Shown here piece by piece: positions 44,607 through 53,711 of a stretch of 64,000 bases of DNA (within the stretch, counting starts at the first letter, position 1; each line of letters starts with the position of its first letter). The position numbers and the translations under genes were made by a program. The notes under the pieces are model-generated. The model did no database searches, was not told the origin of the DNA, and saw only the letters and a program-made list of their open reading frames with translations. The stretch is from B30-G6 sp963701385 (GTDB taxonomy: Bacteria > Desulfobacterota > Desulfobacteria > Desulfobacterales > B30-G6), in the NCBI GenBank assembly GCA_963701385.1, contig CAVOZW010000002.1, forward strand, positions 62,001 to 126,000. The letters run 5' to 3'.

Positions 44607-45539
44607 TTAAAATCCTTGTTCATTGTTATTGAGTGCACCGACAATCGCCAAAATGCTGTTCAGCTTTTTCTGCTCAACAAAACGCTCTATTCCCGCGACG
44701 ATCTCCATGGTTGCCCGGGGATTGACAAAATTGGCCGTACCCACCTGCACCGCCGTGGCCCCCACCATGAGAAATTCCAGCGCATCTTGCGCGGACATGA
44801 TACCCCCGACGCCGATTACCGGAATACCAACCTTCTGGGCCACCTGCCAGACCATTCGCAAGGCGATGGGCTTGATGGCCGGACCGGAAAGACCGCCGGT
44901 AATGTTGGCCAACTTCGGCCGGCAGGTATCGATATCCACGGCCATTCCTGTAAGGGTGTTGATCAATGATATCGAATCGGCACCAGCATCTTCCACGCGA
45001 ACGGCAATGTCAACGATATCGGTGACGTTTGGCGACAATTTTACCATCACATGCTTGCTGGTTCGATTCCTCACCGCCCGCACCACCCGATGTGCGGAAT
45101 CAGGGTCGGCACCGAAAGCGATACCCCCGAGCTTGACATTCGGGCATGAAATATTGACCTCTACACCGGCAACCCCGGCAGTTTTTTCTATACGAAGGGC
45201 CAAGGCTGCATATTCATGCATGTCCCTGCCGTAAATATTGGCAATGACCGGTGGGGTGAATCTTTTCAGGAAGGGTAATTTTTCGGATATGAATGCGTCG
45301 ATACCGACGTTTTCCAGACCGATTGCGTTCAGCATGCCGCTCGCGGTTTCCACGATTCTGGGTGGCGGGTTTCCTTTGGACGGTTTCAATGACAAGCCCT
45401 TGACAATAATTCCCCCCAGGTGATTCAAATCGACAAATTCGTTGTATTCACTGCCGTAGCCGAAAGTTCCCGATGCCGACATCACCGGGTTTTTCAACAG
45501 GAGCCCCCTACCGATATCTACTTGAAACTTCTCATCCAT
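44607..45539 (-). CDS. pyrD: Dihydroorotate dehydrogenase, class 1B catalytic subunit
   Basis: FMN enzyme oxidising dihydroorotate to orotate in pyrimidine synthesis. 310 residues: N-terminal FQVDIGRGLLLKNPVMSASG, then EVNISCPNVKLGG with the class 1 catalytic cysteine, KLSPNVTDI, DSISLINTLTGMAVDI and the phosphate-binding GVGGIMSAQDALEFLMVGA. Class 1B enzymes normally work with the iron-sulfur flavoprotein PyrK, usually encoded next door; no pyrK is in the window. No clear Shine-Dalgarno precedes the ATG. Confidence 0.94.
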   Translation of the reverse strand: MDEKFQVDIGRGLLLKNPVMSASGTFGYGSEYNEFVDLNHLGGIIVKGLSLKPSKGNPPPRIVETASGMLNAIGLENVGIDAFISEKLPFLKRFTPPVIANIYGRDMHEYAALALRIEKTAGVAGVEVNISCPNVKLGGIAFGADPDSAHRVVRAVRNRTSKHVMVKLSPNVTDIVDIAVRVEDAGADSISLINTLTGMAVDIDTCRPKLANITGGLSGPAIKPIALRMVWQVAQKVGIPVIGVGGIMSAQDALEFLMVGATAVQVGTANFVNPRATMEIVAGIERFVEQKKLNSILAIVGALNNNEQGF

Positions 45540-45698
45540 TATCTTGCACGGCCTACTTTCCCAGAAAAGCGAATAACGAATATGCGATTATACTTCTTTT
45601 TTCTCTGATTGTCCATCGATTGCGAACCAGTATGGATTCTTTGTGGCAACTGTGTTATGTTTGCGAAAAATACCATCGGAGCGATTGAGGATGCCTTC

Positions 45699-45872
45699 AT
45701 GAAAGCCAAGTTGTCGACCGTTAAGGAAAGTAGGATAGGCTCCCGGGCTATGTTTATCCTCATCAAGCTGCCGGTCCTTCTGATCACCCCCATACTGGGG
45801 TTTATCATGGAATTTATCTATGAACTCCCTTTCATGTTGGTTTGCCTTCTGGATAGCCGATTGAGAAAGTGA
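45699..45872 (+). CDS. Possible small membrane protein upstream of the endonuclease gene
   Basis: A 57-residue frame with GAGG about 8 nt before the ATG at 45699. It has one strong hydrophobic stretch (AMFILIKLPVLLITPILGF) and a second (LPFMLVCLL), with basic ends. The stop lies 6 nt before the GTG of the downstream endonuclease gene, which suggests coupling. No family recognised; it could be chance. Confidence 0.35.
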   Translation: MKAKLSTVKESRIGSRAMFILIKLPVLLITPILGFIMEFIYELPFMLVCLLDSRLRK

Positions 45873-45878
45873 AAAAAC

Positions 45879-47081
45879 GTGATTACGATACCCTTTACAC
45901 AATTGGAAGGTGTCCACTTGACGGCCGGCACGGTTTATGAAGGTGGTGACGCCGGCAATATCTCCGACGATCCGCTTGCCAAATTGCTGAAAGGCGGCAA
46001 TTCCGGTGGCTTTCGATATTGCGGATCTGTCGAAAACCTAAAGTACCTCATCATAACCATCGCCACCGACAATCACCAATGGCGGGACACAATAGACCCT
46101 CAATCCGGTACCATTGTCTGCTATGGAGACAACAGACTGCCTGGCCACAGCATCCATGACACGCCCAAACATGGGAATTTGATCCTTAAAAATATCTTTA
46201 AAAGTCTTCTCAGCAAAAAAGAACCCAGATGTCATGTGCCCCCGATTTTTCTCTTCAGCAAACATCCCACCAAAGCCAGCCCCCGATCAATCCAATTTCT
46301 TGGACTCTGTGCGCCTGGATCGCCTGGCATGCCTTCATCGAGCACCCTTACCCGTACGCATAGGCGCTTAGATGCCAAACGGTTTTGGAACTACCGCGCA
46401 ACATTTACACTTCTGGACATTCCAGTAATCAAAAGGGCTTGGCTCGATGATTTGGAAACGAACACAAGCGATTCGCCACAGCGTCCCATTGTCTGGAAAA
46501 TGTGGCAAAAGAGCGGTCTATATCGACCGCTTCAACGCGGGCCACGCTTCGCGATTCGATCGACCGACACGCAGCTGCCAACCGACAATCTTCACCAAGC
46601 CATGCTCATTCATCTATACCGCTATTTTGCTTCTGAAAACTACAAATTTCTGCACGTTGCCGCTGCTATCTTTGCGCTGACCGATTCAAAAATTTCGCTT
46701 GGGCGTATCAGGCGCCATTCATCTGACGGCGCATATACCATCAGCGGAGATTTTCGACTTGGTATCGATGCTGATCCGGTTTTTCTAAAGTTTGTGCTGG
46801 AAGCCAAGTGTTATAACCCTGGAATAGGCAACCGCAAGCGAAAATCAGTAGGCATAAAGGAGCTGATGAAGTTGATCTCCCGATTGGAAAACCGGCACTT
46901 TGGTGTGCTGGTGACGACATCGGTTGTAACGCGGCAGGCCCATGAAGAACTCAGGAAACGGAACCATCCGGTGGTATGTATCGCTGGGGCCGACATCATC
47001 GACATTCTGATTTCAAATAACATCAGCACATTCAGTCAATTGACCGATTGGCTTTTTCAACATCACCCCGACGGCACGTGA
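45879..47081 (+). CDS. AspBHI/MspJI-like modification-dependent restriction endonuclease
   Basis: 400 residues. The N-terminal part (about 1-110: FTQLEGVHLTAGTVYEGG, GGFRYCGSVENLKYLI, RDTIDPQSGTIVCYGDN) resembles the AspBHI N-terminal 5-methylcytosine-recognition domain. The C-terminal 130 residues form an Mrr-like PD-(D/E)xK nuclease: LGIDADPVFLKFVLEAK gives the D297 and E308-x-K310 catalytic residues, and FGVLVTTSVVTRQAHEEL is the usual following strand-helix. Such enzymes cut at a fixed distance from methylated or hydroxymethylated cytosine and need no partner methyltransferase, and none is present. The start is a GTG at 45879 with a weak ribosome site. Assignment rests on motif memory, not a search. 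Confidence 0.75.
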   Translation: MITIPFTQLEGVHLTAGTVYEGGDAGNISDDPLAKLLKGGNSGGFRYCGSVENLKYLIITIATDNHQWRDTIDPQSGTIVCYGDNRLPGHSIHDTPKHGNLILKNIFKSLLSKKEPRCHVPPIFLFSKHPTKASPRSIQFLGLCAPGSPGMPSSSTLTRTHRRLDAKRFWNYRATFTLLDIPVIKRAWLDDLETNTSDSPQRPIVWKMWQKSGLYRPLQRGPRFAIRSTDTQLPTDNLHQAMLIHLYRYFASENYKFLHVAAAIFALTDSKISLGRIRRHSSDGAYTISGDFRLGIDADPVFLKFVLEAKCYNPGIGNRKRKSVGIKELMKLISRLENRHFGVLVTTSVVTRQAHEELRKRNHPVVCIAGADIIDILISNNISTFSQLTDWLFQHHPDGT

Positions 47082-47085
47082 ACCT

Positions 47086-47116
47086 CCACGCGCTTTGGCA
47101 CGTGGCCTCTTCACGG
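47086..47116 (+). repeat. REP-like element, subtype B, copy 2
   Basis: CCACG-CGCTTTGGCA-CGTGG followed by CCTCTTCACGG, 5 nt after the endonuclease stop codon. Confidence 0.6.
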
Positions 47117-47125
47117 TCCATCGTG

Positions 47126-48037
47126 TCATCGATAGGTATGTTTATTTCGAATGCTGTCGCTGATACGTGTCTTGACACGCTCCCGGAAAGTTTTTGATTT
47201 GAGATGAATCACCTTGCGGCCGTAAGTGAAATTCTTCTCCATGATATCAGGATAATTCTTCAGGTTGGATCGCAGCTTGAAGCCGTTGGATTGAACCTTT
47301 CGCAAGATGTCGATTTCTTTTCCGACCACCTTGTTCTGGCCCTTCTTCACTGCCGCTAGAAATGCCCGCCCATCATGCCTGCATGCCGCATAGGAAACCA
47401 CCCTTCCCAGTTGATACAGGCTGTGACCATCGCTTCCACCACTGATGCCTTTGTTCAGATTGAAACCCAGTAGCGCCGATTTTAGGTTCCATTTGTTCAT
47501 GTTTTCCGAATTGATGACTTCAACCCCGTCCACCTGTTGATAGAGTCTATGTAAGCGCTTATTGTTGAAATCATGGTTGCTGGCAATACCGGTATAAATT
47601 CCGCAGAATGGATGTGGAAATATGGTGACAGCGCCCAGGTTTTGCGCGCGCATGATGATATCTTCCATGCAAAGATCAATGGAACTCATGACATCCCTGC
47701 CCATGTGCGGTGCGATGTCCTCGTCGTAGAAACGACAAAGATTCCCAATGTCGTTAAAATAAGCCAGCAAATGGGTCCCTTCGCAAGACGTCACTTCAAT
47801 ACCCGGGATCGACAGTATCTGCCTGTTGGCATCGATTTCAACTGCCCCCTGAATGGCATTGTGGTCCGTTATCGCCACCCCGATGCCCAATATTTCAGCA
47901 TATTCGACAATTTCGTCGACACGATTTCGGCCGTCTGAATAAAGGGAGTGAAAATGCATGTCCACGACCGTGTTCTTTTGGATCAGATATGGAAGATCCG
48001 GTTTTTCGAATACAATTCTATTGCTTTGGCTTGTCAT
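47126..48037 (-). CDS. PHP domain metal-dependent phosphoesterase
   Basis: 303 residues. The four PHP metal-binding motifs are present in order: VDMHFHSLYSDG, ITDHN, PGIEVTSCEGTHLLAYF and, in the C-terminal half, TIFPHPF and GGSDGHS. Family members include histidinol phosphatase, 3',5'-nucleotide phosphatases and RNA/DNA trimming enzymes. The substrate cannot be read here. The C-terminal 70 residues are strongly basic. GGGA lies 7 nt before the ATG at 48037. Convergent with the endonuclease gene. Confidence 0.85.
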   Translation of the reverse strand: MTSQSNRIVFEKPDLPYLIQKNTVVDMHFHSLYSDGRNRVDEIVEYAEILGIGVAITDHNAIQGAVEIDANRQILSIPGIEVTSCEGTHLLAYFNDIGNLCRFYDEDIAPHMGRDVMSSIDLCMEDIIMRAQNLGAVTIFPHPFCGIYTGIASNHDFNNKRLHRLYQQVDGVEVINSENMNKWNLKSALLGFNLNKGISGGSDGHSLYQLGRVVSYAACRHDGRAFLAAVKKGQNKVVGKEIDILRKVQSNGFKLRSNLKNYPDIMEKNFTYGRKVIHLKSKTFRERVKTRISDSIRNKHTYR

Positions 48038-48379
48038 TGATGTTCCCGACCCGGATAAACCGGAAAAGAAAAAGATCCCTCATTACAAAACAATGAAAAG
48101 ATCAGTAAAATTTTTTCGATTTTATGTTTTCTTGATTGTTTTTTGCACTCAAAATACATAACGTTTCGATTGCGATACCAAAAGCTAGGTTTTACACTCG
48201 TTGTCAAACATTTGTTTCGAATCGAGTCATAACATAAAAAACGAAATTAAGCATCCTTTTACGCTAGGTCCACAGAAATGAACACGACTCGTTTCGACCC
48301 TAGCGCCTGCATTTGCTTGCAGAAGGCCGTTCAAGGAGAGCACATCTCGATACACGGCAGATTACAGGGAAATTGAGCC
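48038..48379. other. Divergent intergenic region
   Basis: About 340 bp between the PHP gene and the thioesterase gene. AT-rich in its first half; it must hold both promoters, but I see no convincing -35/-10 pair and no gene. Confidence 0.4.
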
Positions 48380-48802
48380 ATGGACCCCAAAATCAAAAAC
48401 GGCATCCTATCCGCGGTCAAAAACGAGCCGCTTGCCCGCACCTTCAAGATCGAACTGCTGGAACTTTCTACGGGGAAATCCACGCTTGAAATGGTTTATG
48501 ATCCCGACACGATGAGCAATATGTATGATCGGGCCCATGGCGGCGCTATTTTCGCATTGATCGACGAAGCGTTTGAAACAGCCAGCCAGACCCATGGAAC
48601 CATTGCCGTTGCGCTGAATGTGAATGTTACCTATATTGTCAGCCCTAAGGACAAGTCAACGATTAGGGCCGAAGCCCATGAAGTGAGCCGAACAAAGAAA
48701 ACAGCCACTTACGCTATCAACGTTTACGGGCCCGGCAGGAAACTCATCGCAACCTGCCAGGCCCTTGCCTATCGAACCGGTAAACCAATACCCTTTCTTT
48801 AA
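48380..48802 (+). CDS. PaaI-type hotdog thioesterase
   Basis: 140-residue single hotdog-fold protein. The family signature is YDRAHGGAIFALIDEAFETAS, where the HGG and the Asp/Glu of the long helix form the active site. It is followed by ALNVNVTYIVSPKDKSTIRA and CQALAYRTGKP. Expected to hydrolyse an acyl-CoA; the acyl group is unknown. No strong Shine-Dalgarno is seen. Confidence 0.88.
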   Translation: MDPKIKNGILSAVKNEPLARTFKIELLELSTGKSTLEMVYDPDTMSNMYDRAHGGAIFALIDEAFETASQTHGTIAVALNVNVTYIVSPKDKSTIRAEAHEVSRTKKTATYAINVYGPGRKLIATCQALAYRTGKPIPFL

Positions 48803-48823
48803 AAAAATCGTTCCACGGTTTTA

Positions 48824-50269
48824 TTATTTGGTGAAGGCTACGACGACAAACCCCTCGCGCGCTCTTCGAATCAGGAATTGTACCTCGCTACCATCGTCAA
48901 TTTTATTTAACAGTTTGGTGTATTCTCGAACCGATGAAACCTGTTCATGGTTGATTTCCTTAACCAGATCACCGCGCCGGATACCGGCGTTTTCCGCTTT
49001 GCCGTCGGGTTTGATGCCGATAACCAGAACACCCTTTTCATCCGCCTCATAGCCGAATTGGGTGGCATTCTCCTGGTTCAAGTCCATGAGTTGAATTCCC
49101 AACTCGTCATTGCCTTGCGCCTGCGGTCCCTTGGCGAGCAGCTCGCCGTCATCACGCTTGGCCAACTCCACTTGAACGGTTTTTTGTTTACCGTCACGAA
49201 GAAGTTTGATGGCGGTTTTCTTGCCGATCTCGGTATTGGCAATAATGCTGGAAAGTTCCCGTGCTGACGTCACGGTTTTGCCGCCGATTTCAAGGATAAT
49301 ATCGTTCGGCTTAATACCCCCTTTTTCAGCCGGATCGCCCTCGAATACCTGGGTAATCAGCACACCGCCATTGCTCTCGACCCCGTAATACTTCTTCAAT
49401 TCCGAAGAGAGGTCCTGGATGCCGACCCCCAGCCACCCGCGGGTCACTTCGCCCGATGTTTTTAGCTGGGCAACGATATCTTTGGCCATGTTGATGGGTA
49501 TGGCAAAGCCAATCCCCTGGCCACTGGCAACGATGGCCGTGTTGATCCCCACAACTTCACCCTGCATGTTGATCAAAGGTCCTCCGCTGTTGCCGGGGTT
49601 GATGGATGCATCTGTTTGGATAAAATCTTCGTAAGGCCCAAACCCGATGATCCTGCCTTTGGCGCTGACAATGCCCGCAGTCACGGTCTGTTCCAATCCA
49701 AATGGACTTCCGATGGCAACCACCCAGTTCCCCACATATGCCTTGTCCGAGTCCCCCATCTTGATGGGAAACAGATCGCTATTGGCCGAAATTTTTATCA
49801 AGGCCAGATCTGTTTTGGGGTCCCTGCCCACAAGTTCTGCATCAAATTCTTTTTCATCGGCCAGTTTGACCTTGATCTGATCGGCATTTTCCACCACATG
49901 GTTATTGGTTACGATATAGCCTTCCTTGTCGATGATGAATCCCGAGCCAAGACTCCGCTGCTTGAAATCCCGCTGGGGTTGATTTTCCTGAAAGGGCCCC
50001 CAGAACTCTTCAAAAGGATTTCTCTGGTTGTCATTGGGGGGGTTGCCGAAAAAATGCTTGAATACCTTGCCCCCGCCTTTGACCGTGGTAACGGTTCGAA
50101 TGTTGACCACACTCGGCTTGGCATCCTTGGCCAGTTGACTGAAGTTGTTGGGCACCATGACAAGGCCTGTGTCTTCGGATGCGGCATACACGGTAGGCAT
50201 AAAGCTTGTCAGTGTTCCGACAAGTATAGCGATCATCACGTATTTGAGAATATTGAGATTACGGATCAT
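48824..50269 (-). CDS. degP: Periplasmic serine protease DegP/HtrA (Do family)
   Basis: Periplasmic quality-control protease and chaperone. 481 residues with a signal peptide (cleavage near VYAA, residue 30). The trypsin-like domain shows the full triad: H124 (TNNHVV), D154 (KTDLALIK) and S228 (NPGNSGGPL). Two PDZ domains follow (about 265-360 and 385-475; GWLGVGIQDL, GVLVIGIKPDGKAENAG). AAAGGAG precedes the ATG at 50269. It lies downstream of a two-component system on the same strand, so envelope-stress control by that system is possible but unproven. Confidence 0.95.
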   Translation of the reverse strand: MIRNLNILKYVMIAILVGTLTSFMPTVYAASEDTGLVMVPNNFSQLAKDAKPSVVNIRTVTTVKGGGKVFKHFFGNPPNDNQRNPFEEFWGPFQENQPQRDFKQRSLGSGFIIDKEGYIVTNNHVVENADQIKVKLADEKEFDAELVGRDPKTDLALIKISANSDLFPIKMGDSDKAYVGNWVVAIGSPFGLEQTVTAGIVSAKGRIIGFGPYEDFIQTDASINPGNSGGPLINMQGEVVGINTAIVASGQGIGFAIPINMAKDIVAQLKTSGEVTRGWLGVGIQDLSSELKKYYGVESNGGVLITQVFEGDPAEKGGIKPNDIILEIGGKTVTSARELSSIIANTEIGKKTAIKLLRDGKQKTVQVELAKRDDGELLAKGPQAQGNDELGIQLMDLNQENATQFGYEADEKGVLVIGIKPDGKAENAGIRRGDLVKEINHEQVSSVREYTKLLNKIDDGSEVQFLIRRAREGFVVVAFTK

Positions 50270-50457
50270 GGTTGGTCTCCTTTGTTTTGCGTTTATTGAT
50301 TGATCGATGGTACAAACGCATAATAACGCACTATCCTAACCGCAACATGACCGGAAAATTACCATTTGGTAATAAAACCCAATGGGCAAACCCGGAGTCT
50401 TCTGCAAGAACGGTGACAAGAATCGGTGATCGATTCCAAGCGACGCCACCGAATCGC

Positions 50458-51867
50458 TCAAGGGCGAAGCGGGAAAACAACCTTGAAGGTGCTCCCCTTC
50501 CCCAACTCACTCATGACAAATATCTGTCCCTGGTGCGCCTGAACGATGGCTTTGGCCAGACTGAGACCAAGACCGGCTCCGGTAGTAGAACGGCTGGGGT
50601 CACAGCGGTAAAACCGTTCGAAGATCTGGGGTCGTTCCGCCGCTGAAATACCCATACCGGTATCTGAAACCGTCAAAACGATCTCACGCCCCTCTCTAAA
50701 GTGAACGGACACATGCACACTCCCGTCGGCCTGTGTGTATTTGATGGCGTTATCCACCAGATTTGCCACCATGCGCTGCAGCAGCGACATGTCTCCTTTT
50801 AGGACGGCTGTCTGTGTTTCTTCACAAACCAGATCAACCCCCTTGTCAGCTGCCGTGAGTTGAAATAGATCACAGGCGTCTTTCACGATTTGGGCTACAT
50901 CCACATCCGCCTTGATCAACTCGCCGACACCCGCCTCGGTTTGGGATATCATCAACATGGTGTTGATCATGTCCAGCAGGCGATCACACTCCTCGATCGT
51001 GCTGGCCGCCATATGCTCGAATTCCACCCTGTTTTTTGCGGTTGTGAGTGTGATTTCGGCAGCCCCCCGTATACGTGTGAGAGGACTCTTTAAATCGTGG
51101 GCCACGTTATCACTGATTTCCCGGATACCTTCCACAAGGTGCTGTATTCTGTCCAGCATGGCGTTGAATGTGGTTGCCAGTTGGTCAATTTCATCGCCGC
51201 GGGTGTTGACAGGAACCCGTTCTTCGAGAGAACTGGCAGAAATGCTTCTTGCCGTGCGCGTGACGGCTTGAACACCGGATACGGCCCTACGTGCTAAAAA
51301 CCACCCAAAACCGGTTGACAGCAGCACCAGCACAATCAAGGTGGCGATGACAATTTGCCGAAAGGCTTCTACAAAGCTGGCCACATTTTCCAGGGATTGC
51401 CCCAGCTGTAGAATCACACCGGCGCCGATGTTGCTGTAGAGTATTCGCACCTGCTCCACCCGTTTCGGAATCGTGAGGGTCTCATACATTTGGGCGTTGC
51501 CCTGCAATGCCCGCTCGACGTTTACACGCGTCACCCCGATTTCCTGCCAGTAGGACATGTTCGAGGATGAAAATGAAATCCCCGTCGGGTAGAAGAGCCG
51601 ATAGAAAACCTTTTTTTCACCGGAAGCCTGGGATTCCAGGGCAGCGAATCGTTTGACAGCTTCAACACCGTCCGTTGCCATGATAGTGGAAAAAATGCCT
51701 GCCTGTCGATACAGGTCACTGTCTGTCTGGTCCCTGAACATGGCGGTCATGAGAAAATAAAAAAAGATAAAGGCGATACAGGCCGACAACGAGAAGATGC
51801 CGGCGTACCAGAGAGTCAAGCGGAAGGCCAGGGTATGGCGAACCTTAATTGCCTTCTTTGAGTACAT
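50458..51867 (-). CDS. Two-component sensor histidine kinase
   Basis: Membrane histidine kinase of 469 residues resembling the CusS/heavy-metal-sensor group. It has two membrane helices (about 16-40 and 170-192) bracketing a periplasmic sensor domain of some 130 residues, then a HAMP domain (RSISASSLEERVPVNTRGDE), the phosphoacceptor box NVAHDLKSPLTRIRGAAEI and a HATPase (NLVDNAIKYTQADG, VSDTGMGI, GAGLGLSLAKAIVQAHQG). The signal is unknown. Its start lies inside the response regulator's 3' end (23-bp overlap), giving tight coupling. Confidence 0.93.
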   Translation of the reverse strand: MYSKKAIKVRHTLAFRLTLWYAGIFSLSACIAFIFFYFLMTAMFRDQTDSDLYRQAGIFSTIMATDGVEAVKRFAALESQASGEKKVFYRLFYPTGISFSSSNMSYWQEIGVTRVNVERALQGNAQMYETLTIPKRVEQVRILYSNIGAGVILQLGQSLENVASFVEAFRQIVIATLIVLVLLSTGFGWFLARRAVSGVQAVTRTARSISASSLEERVPVNTRGDEIDQLATTFNAMLDRIQHLVEGIREISDNVAHDLKSPLTRIRGAAEITLTTAKNRVEFEHMAASTIEECDRLLDMINTMLMISQTEAGVGELIKADVDVAQIVKDACDLFQLTAADKGVDLVCEETQTAVLKGDMSLLQRMVANLVDNAIKYTQADGSVHVSVHFREGREIVLTVSDTGMGISAAERPQIFERFYRCDPSRSTTGAGLGLSLAKAIVQAHQGQIFVMSELGKGSTFKVVFPLRP

Positions 51868-52522
51868 AGCCTACACCACGCACGGTGTGAATCAGTTTTT
51901 GTTCGAATGTCTTGTCGATTTTGTCACGCAACTTGCAGATCCTTGCTTCCACCACGTTTGTCTGGGGATCGAAGTTATAGTTCCAGACATGCTCCATGAT
52001 CATGGTCTTTGAAACCACTCTCTCAGCATTGCGCATAAGGTATTCCAGCAAGGAATATTCCAGGGGCTGCAAATCGACGGTCTCGCCATGACGTGTAATC
52101 TCGCGGCTGAGAAGATTCATGCAAAGCCCTTTATATTCAAGTTTGGTGGGTTCTCTGGCGCCGCTCGCGCGGCGGATCAGGGCTTGGATCCGGGCCAGAA
52201 GTTCGGAAAATGCAAAGGGTTTGGTCAGGTAGTCGTCTCCACCGGACTGCAGCCCTTTAACACGATCGTCGATCTTGTCTCTGGCGCTCAGAATGATGAC
52301 AGGGGTTTCAATACGGGCCTTGCGCATCTCCTGAATAATGCTCAGACCGTCTTTTTGGGGGAGCATGATGTCCACGATGGCGGCATCAAATGACGCTGTT
52401 AGCGCCAAATAAAGCCCGTCTTCGCCGTTAAACGCAAGGTCCACAGCAAATCCTTCTGCAACCAGACCTTTTTTGATAAATGACGCAATTTTTCGGTCAT
52501 CTTCAATCAGCAGAATACGCAT
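51845..52522 (-). CDS. OmpR-family response regulator
   Basis: 225 residues: receiver domain with the acidic pocket (LLIEDDRKIASFIKKGL), the phosphoacceptor aspartate in AAIVDIMLPQKDGLS (about residue 51) and the conserved lysine in YLTKPFAFSELLARI; then a winged-helix DNA-binding domain (LQPLEYSLLEYLMRNAERVV, VVEARICKLRDKI, TVRGVGYVL). Partner of the overlapping kinase. Targets are unknown; the adjacent degP is a candidate. Confidence 0.95.
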   Translation of the reverse strand: MRILLIEDDRKIASFIKKGLVAEGFAVDLAFNGEDGLYLALTASFDAAIVDIMLPQKDGLSIIQEMRKARIETPVIILSARDKIDDRVKGLQSGGDDYLTKPFAFSELLARIQALIRRASGAREPTKLEYKGLCMNLLSREITRHGETVDLQPLEYSLLEYLMRNAERVVSKTMIMEHVWNYNFDPQTNVVEARICKLRDKIDKTFEQKLIHTVRGVGYVLKEGN

Positions 52523-52852
52523 ACCAAAAACCAGAGTTCAAGAGGCCCAGGATTTCGGGGTTCAAGGGTAGCTGAACCCGAAGATCCAGTAAAGAAAGCA
52601 AGGTCAATACTGTTTTATGTGAATCACCACGGGCTTGCGCACCTGGCATCTTCACGGGATGTGTCGCTTAAACTTACTTGACAATATAAGGATTCCTTGC
52701 AAGAAATCAAACATCAATAAACGCTGGAAAACAAACACTTGGGCCTTGGTATCCCGGGACCTTTGTTTTAGGGGCGTATTGAGACCTTTGAAAAATACCC
52801 TACACAAAACCTATTTGCCTAACATGTGCCATTCGATGATAAGGAGCCAGCA
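52523..52852. other. Divergent intergenic region with one REP-like element
   Basis: About 330 bp between the response regulator and the yqeY-like gene. Apart from the element at 52627-52658 no gene or clear promoter is seen. Confidence 0.4.
52627..52658 (+). repeat. REP-like element, subtype B, copy 3
   Basis: CCACGGGCTTGCGCACCTGG, an imperfect stem, followed by CATCTTCACGGG. Confidence 0.55.
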
Positions 52853-53251
52853 ATGACCATCCAACAACAAATCAAGTTAGACCTTATGGCTGCCATGAAG
52901 GCCAAAGACGAAGACACGAAAAGCACTTTGCGGGTCATCATGGGGGAATTTGCAAGAGCGAATACAAAAACGCTTTCCGATGAGCAGGTCGTCAAGATCT
53001 TGAAAAAATTGATCAAATCAGAAAAGGAAACCCTGGCACAAAAGGGGTCTGCTGAAGACACGCCATTCGTTCAAATCATTGAAACCTATCTACCCCAAAT
53101 GGCCGGCGAAGACGAAATTGTCGCCTGGGTGAATGACAACATTGACTTTTCACAGTTCAATAGCAGAATGCAGGCCATGGGACCCATCATGAAACATTTC
53201 GGAGCCCGGGTAGATGGGAATGTGGTAAGACATTTACTGCAAGAGCTATAG
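52853..53251 (+). CDS. GatB/YqeY domain protein
   Basis: 132-residue protein made of the YqeY domain, related to the tail of the amidotransferase subunit GatB that contacts tRNA. The motifs are typical: IKLDLMAAMKAKDEDTKSTLR, ILKKLIKSEKETL, FVQIIETYLPQM and GPIMKHFGARVDGNVVRHLL. Probably a tRNA-binding helper; the stand-alone role is unclear. AAGGAG lies 7 nt before the ATG at 52853, so the in-frame codon at 52826 is not used. Confidence 0.9.
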   Translation: MTIQQQIKLDLMAAMKAKDEDTKSTLRVIMGEFARANTKTLSDEQVVKILKKLIKSEKETLAQKGSAEDTPFVQIIETYLPQMAGEDEIVAWVNDNIDFSQFNSRMQAMGPIMKHFGARVDGNVVRHLLQEL

Positions 53252-53350
53252 GTCTGGCCCGAAAATTTCATGAAACGTTCGAGGGTGGTGTACCAACCCA
53301 AGGGTCAAAGATTTGAAGGCTTCGAAGGCAAGCCCTTCGCTTTCAATGAA

Positions 53351-53394
53351 ACCCCACGGGCAATTCCGTGCTCTTGCGAAGGCGGATAAAAACC
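53351..53394 (+). repeat. REP-like element, subtype A, copy 3
   Basis: CACGG-GCAATT-CCGTG followed by CTCTTGCGAAGGCGGA and TAAAAACCC, nearly matching the copies at 2256 and 25463. Confidence 0.65.
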
Positions 53395-53444
53395 CAGCCG
53401 TCCTGTGTTCTGTGCCCTTTTACCTATCACCCACGCGCTACGCG

Positions 53445-53711
53445 CTAGGCGCGTCCAACACCGTCATCTTTCAAAAGCGCCTCCGCTACATCAATATCAT
53501 ACACCTCAACCGGGTTGATGGCTTTCCCTGCATACATCTTGGCGGCCTGTTGAATGGCTTCATACGCTACCCAGCCATGCTCTTCCCATAACTCGGGCAA
53601 GTCCTGGTTCCAGAGCCGAAACTGGATTTCACTGCCGAATTTGCGAACGTACATCCGCACGTGCTTGTTCTGCGGTTGCGGATGGTAATAGCGCCCTCTG
53701 TCATCTTTCAT
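53445..53711 (-). CDS. Small protein of unknown function
   Basis: 88 residues, aromatic-rich and soluble. The start KDDRGRYYHPQPQNKHVRMY and the middle RKFGSEIQFRLWNQDLPELW look like a compact beta domain, followed by a helix (WVAYEAIQQAAKMYAG). Family not recognised. GAGG lies about 9 nt before the ATG, and composition matches the neighbours, so I take it as real. Confidence 0.6.
   Translation of the reverse strand: MKDDRGRYYHPQPQNKHVRMYVRKFGSEIQFRLWNQDLPELWEEHGWVAYEAIQQAAKMYAGKAINPVEVYDIDVAEALLKDDGVGRA

Noticed and set aside
45588..45917. 109-codon minus-strand frame opposite the small membrane protein
   Set aside because: No ribosome site, hydrophilic composition typical of an antisense frame, and it overlaps the endonuclease start.
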